IMG/VR virus record: IMGVR_UViG_3300042511_000879
Coordinates: 1 to 64,000 of that record
DNA: 64,000 nucleotides
DNA from: a virus
Reading direction: 5' to 3' (one strand)
A program made the position numbers and the translations under genes. The first letter of the stretch is position 1. The number at the start of each line of letters is the position of its first letter. This document shows, piece by piece, positions 63,935-64,000 of this stretch. The notes under the pieces are model-generated. The model made no database searches. It had not been told where the DNA came from and saw only the letters and a program-made list of their open reading frames with translations.

Positions 63935-64000
63935 TTAGATTTATATATTATTTTAATTATAACTAACATTCCAATACGTCTATTATTTGACCAGTTGCCG
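63931..64000 (-). CDS. C-terminal end of an upstream gene, cut by the window edge
   Basis: The minus-strand frame stays open from the window edge for 22 codons: GNWSNNRRIGMLVIIKIIYK then SK and TGA. The stop overlaps the next ATG as ATGA, the tight coupling seen elsewhere here. The end resembles collar-type fibre C-termini, but it is too short to identify. Confidence 0.4.
   Translation of the reverse strand, partial: GNWSNNRRIGMLVIIKIIYKSK
63941..63948 (-). promoter_or_regulatory. ATATATAA element before the short fibre gene
   Basis: Minus-strand TAATATATAAAT, 7 nt before the ATG at 63934 and inside the end of the upstream frame. Too close for a normal leader, so a weak candidate. Confidence 0.25.

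Noticed and set aside
1-64000. Integrase, transposase, reverse transcriptase or CRISPR genes
   Set aside because: None of the long frames shows their motifs; nothing points to lysogeny or to a diversity-generating retroelement despite the variable-looking fibres.

Overview
The window is a block of a strictly lytic, T4-like myovirus genome (class Caudoviricetes, T4-type core gene set). G+C is low, roughly one third by eye. The evidence is a near-complete series of T4 homologues: capsid morphogenesis (portal, prohead core protein, prohead protease and scaffold, major capsid, gp4 head completion), late sigma gp55, the replisome (5' nuclease, clamp loader gp44, clamp gp45, split polymerase gp43, helicase gp41, primase gp61, SSB gp32) and recombination (gp46/47, UvsX, UvsY, UvsW, RuvC-like). 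All genes but one lie on the minus strand. Start codons are preceded by A-rich leaders with no clear Shine-Dalgarno sequence. A few promoters look like the Bacteroidota -33/-7 type (GTTTTM, 19 nt, TATATTTR). Together these suggest a Bacteroidota (Flavobacteriia-like) host; this is inference.

Layout by coordinate: 1-2.0 kb 5' nuclease (cut by the window edge) and gp44; 2.1-2.6 kb the only plus-strand gene; 2.6-11 kb head genes in T4 order (gp23, gp21 fused to gp22, gp67/68-like core protein, gp20) plus gp4 and gp55; 11-16 kb an unknown protein, a BspA-like leucine-rich-repeat adhesin and a collagen-like fibre; 16-24 kb recombination and replication genes, including the C-terminal half of DNA polymerase; 24.3-25.3 kb a small cargo cassette; 25.4-35 kb ribonucleotide reductase, the N-terminal half of DNA polymerase, a dUTPase-like enzyme, and a run that looks like nucleotide or DNA-base modification (alpha-glutamyl/putrescinyl-thymine-pyrophosphorylase-like protein, FkbM methyltransferase, HAD phosphatase, inositol-phosphate synthase, SGNH-like protein); 35.2-50.5 kb a large block of predicted capsid-packaged proteins; 50.5-55.7 kb UvsW, UvsY, primase, gp32 and RuvC-like; 55.7-64 kb one more cargo-like peptide, a tail-tube-like protein, a membrane-anchored protein and tail fibres.

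The most unusual feature is a dispersed family of otherwise unrelated proteins sharing an N-terminal tag, MKHIKLFE-(D/Q)-F-(V/I/L)-NE. It resembles the capsid-targeting sequence of T4 internal head proteins (MKTYQEF... ending in the gp21 cleavage signal (I/L)-x-E). Two giant proteins (913 and 1029 aa) carry the same kind of signal internally many times (E-S-V-V-N-E and variants, eight copies in the 1029-aa protein). They read as polyproteins that the phage's own prohead protease would cut into separate capsid-internal peptides. The cargo list would include two ligase-fold nucleotidyltransferase-like proteins, one fused to an NMN-adenylyltransferase-like domain, which could be ejected into the host with the DNA. 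The prohead protease is itself fused in frame to the scaffold. A repeated ATATATAA element before many minus-strand transcription units is the probable late promoter for the gp55-like sigma.
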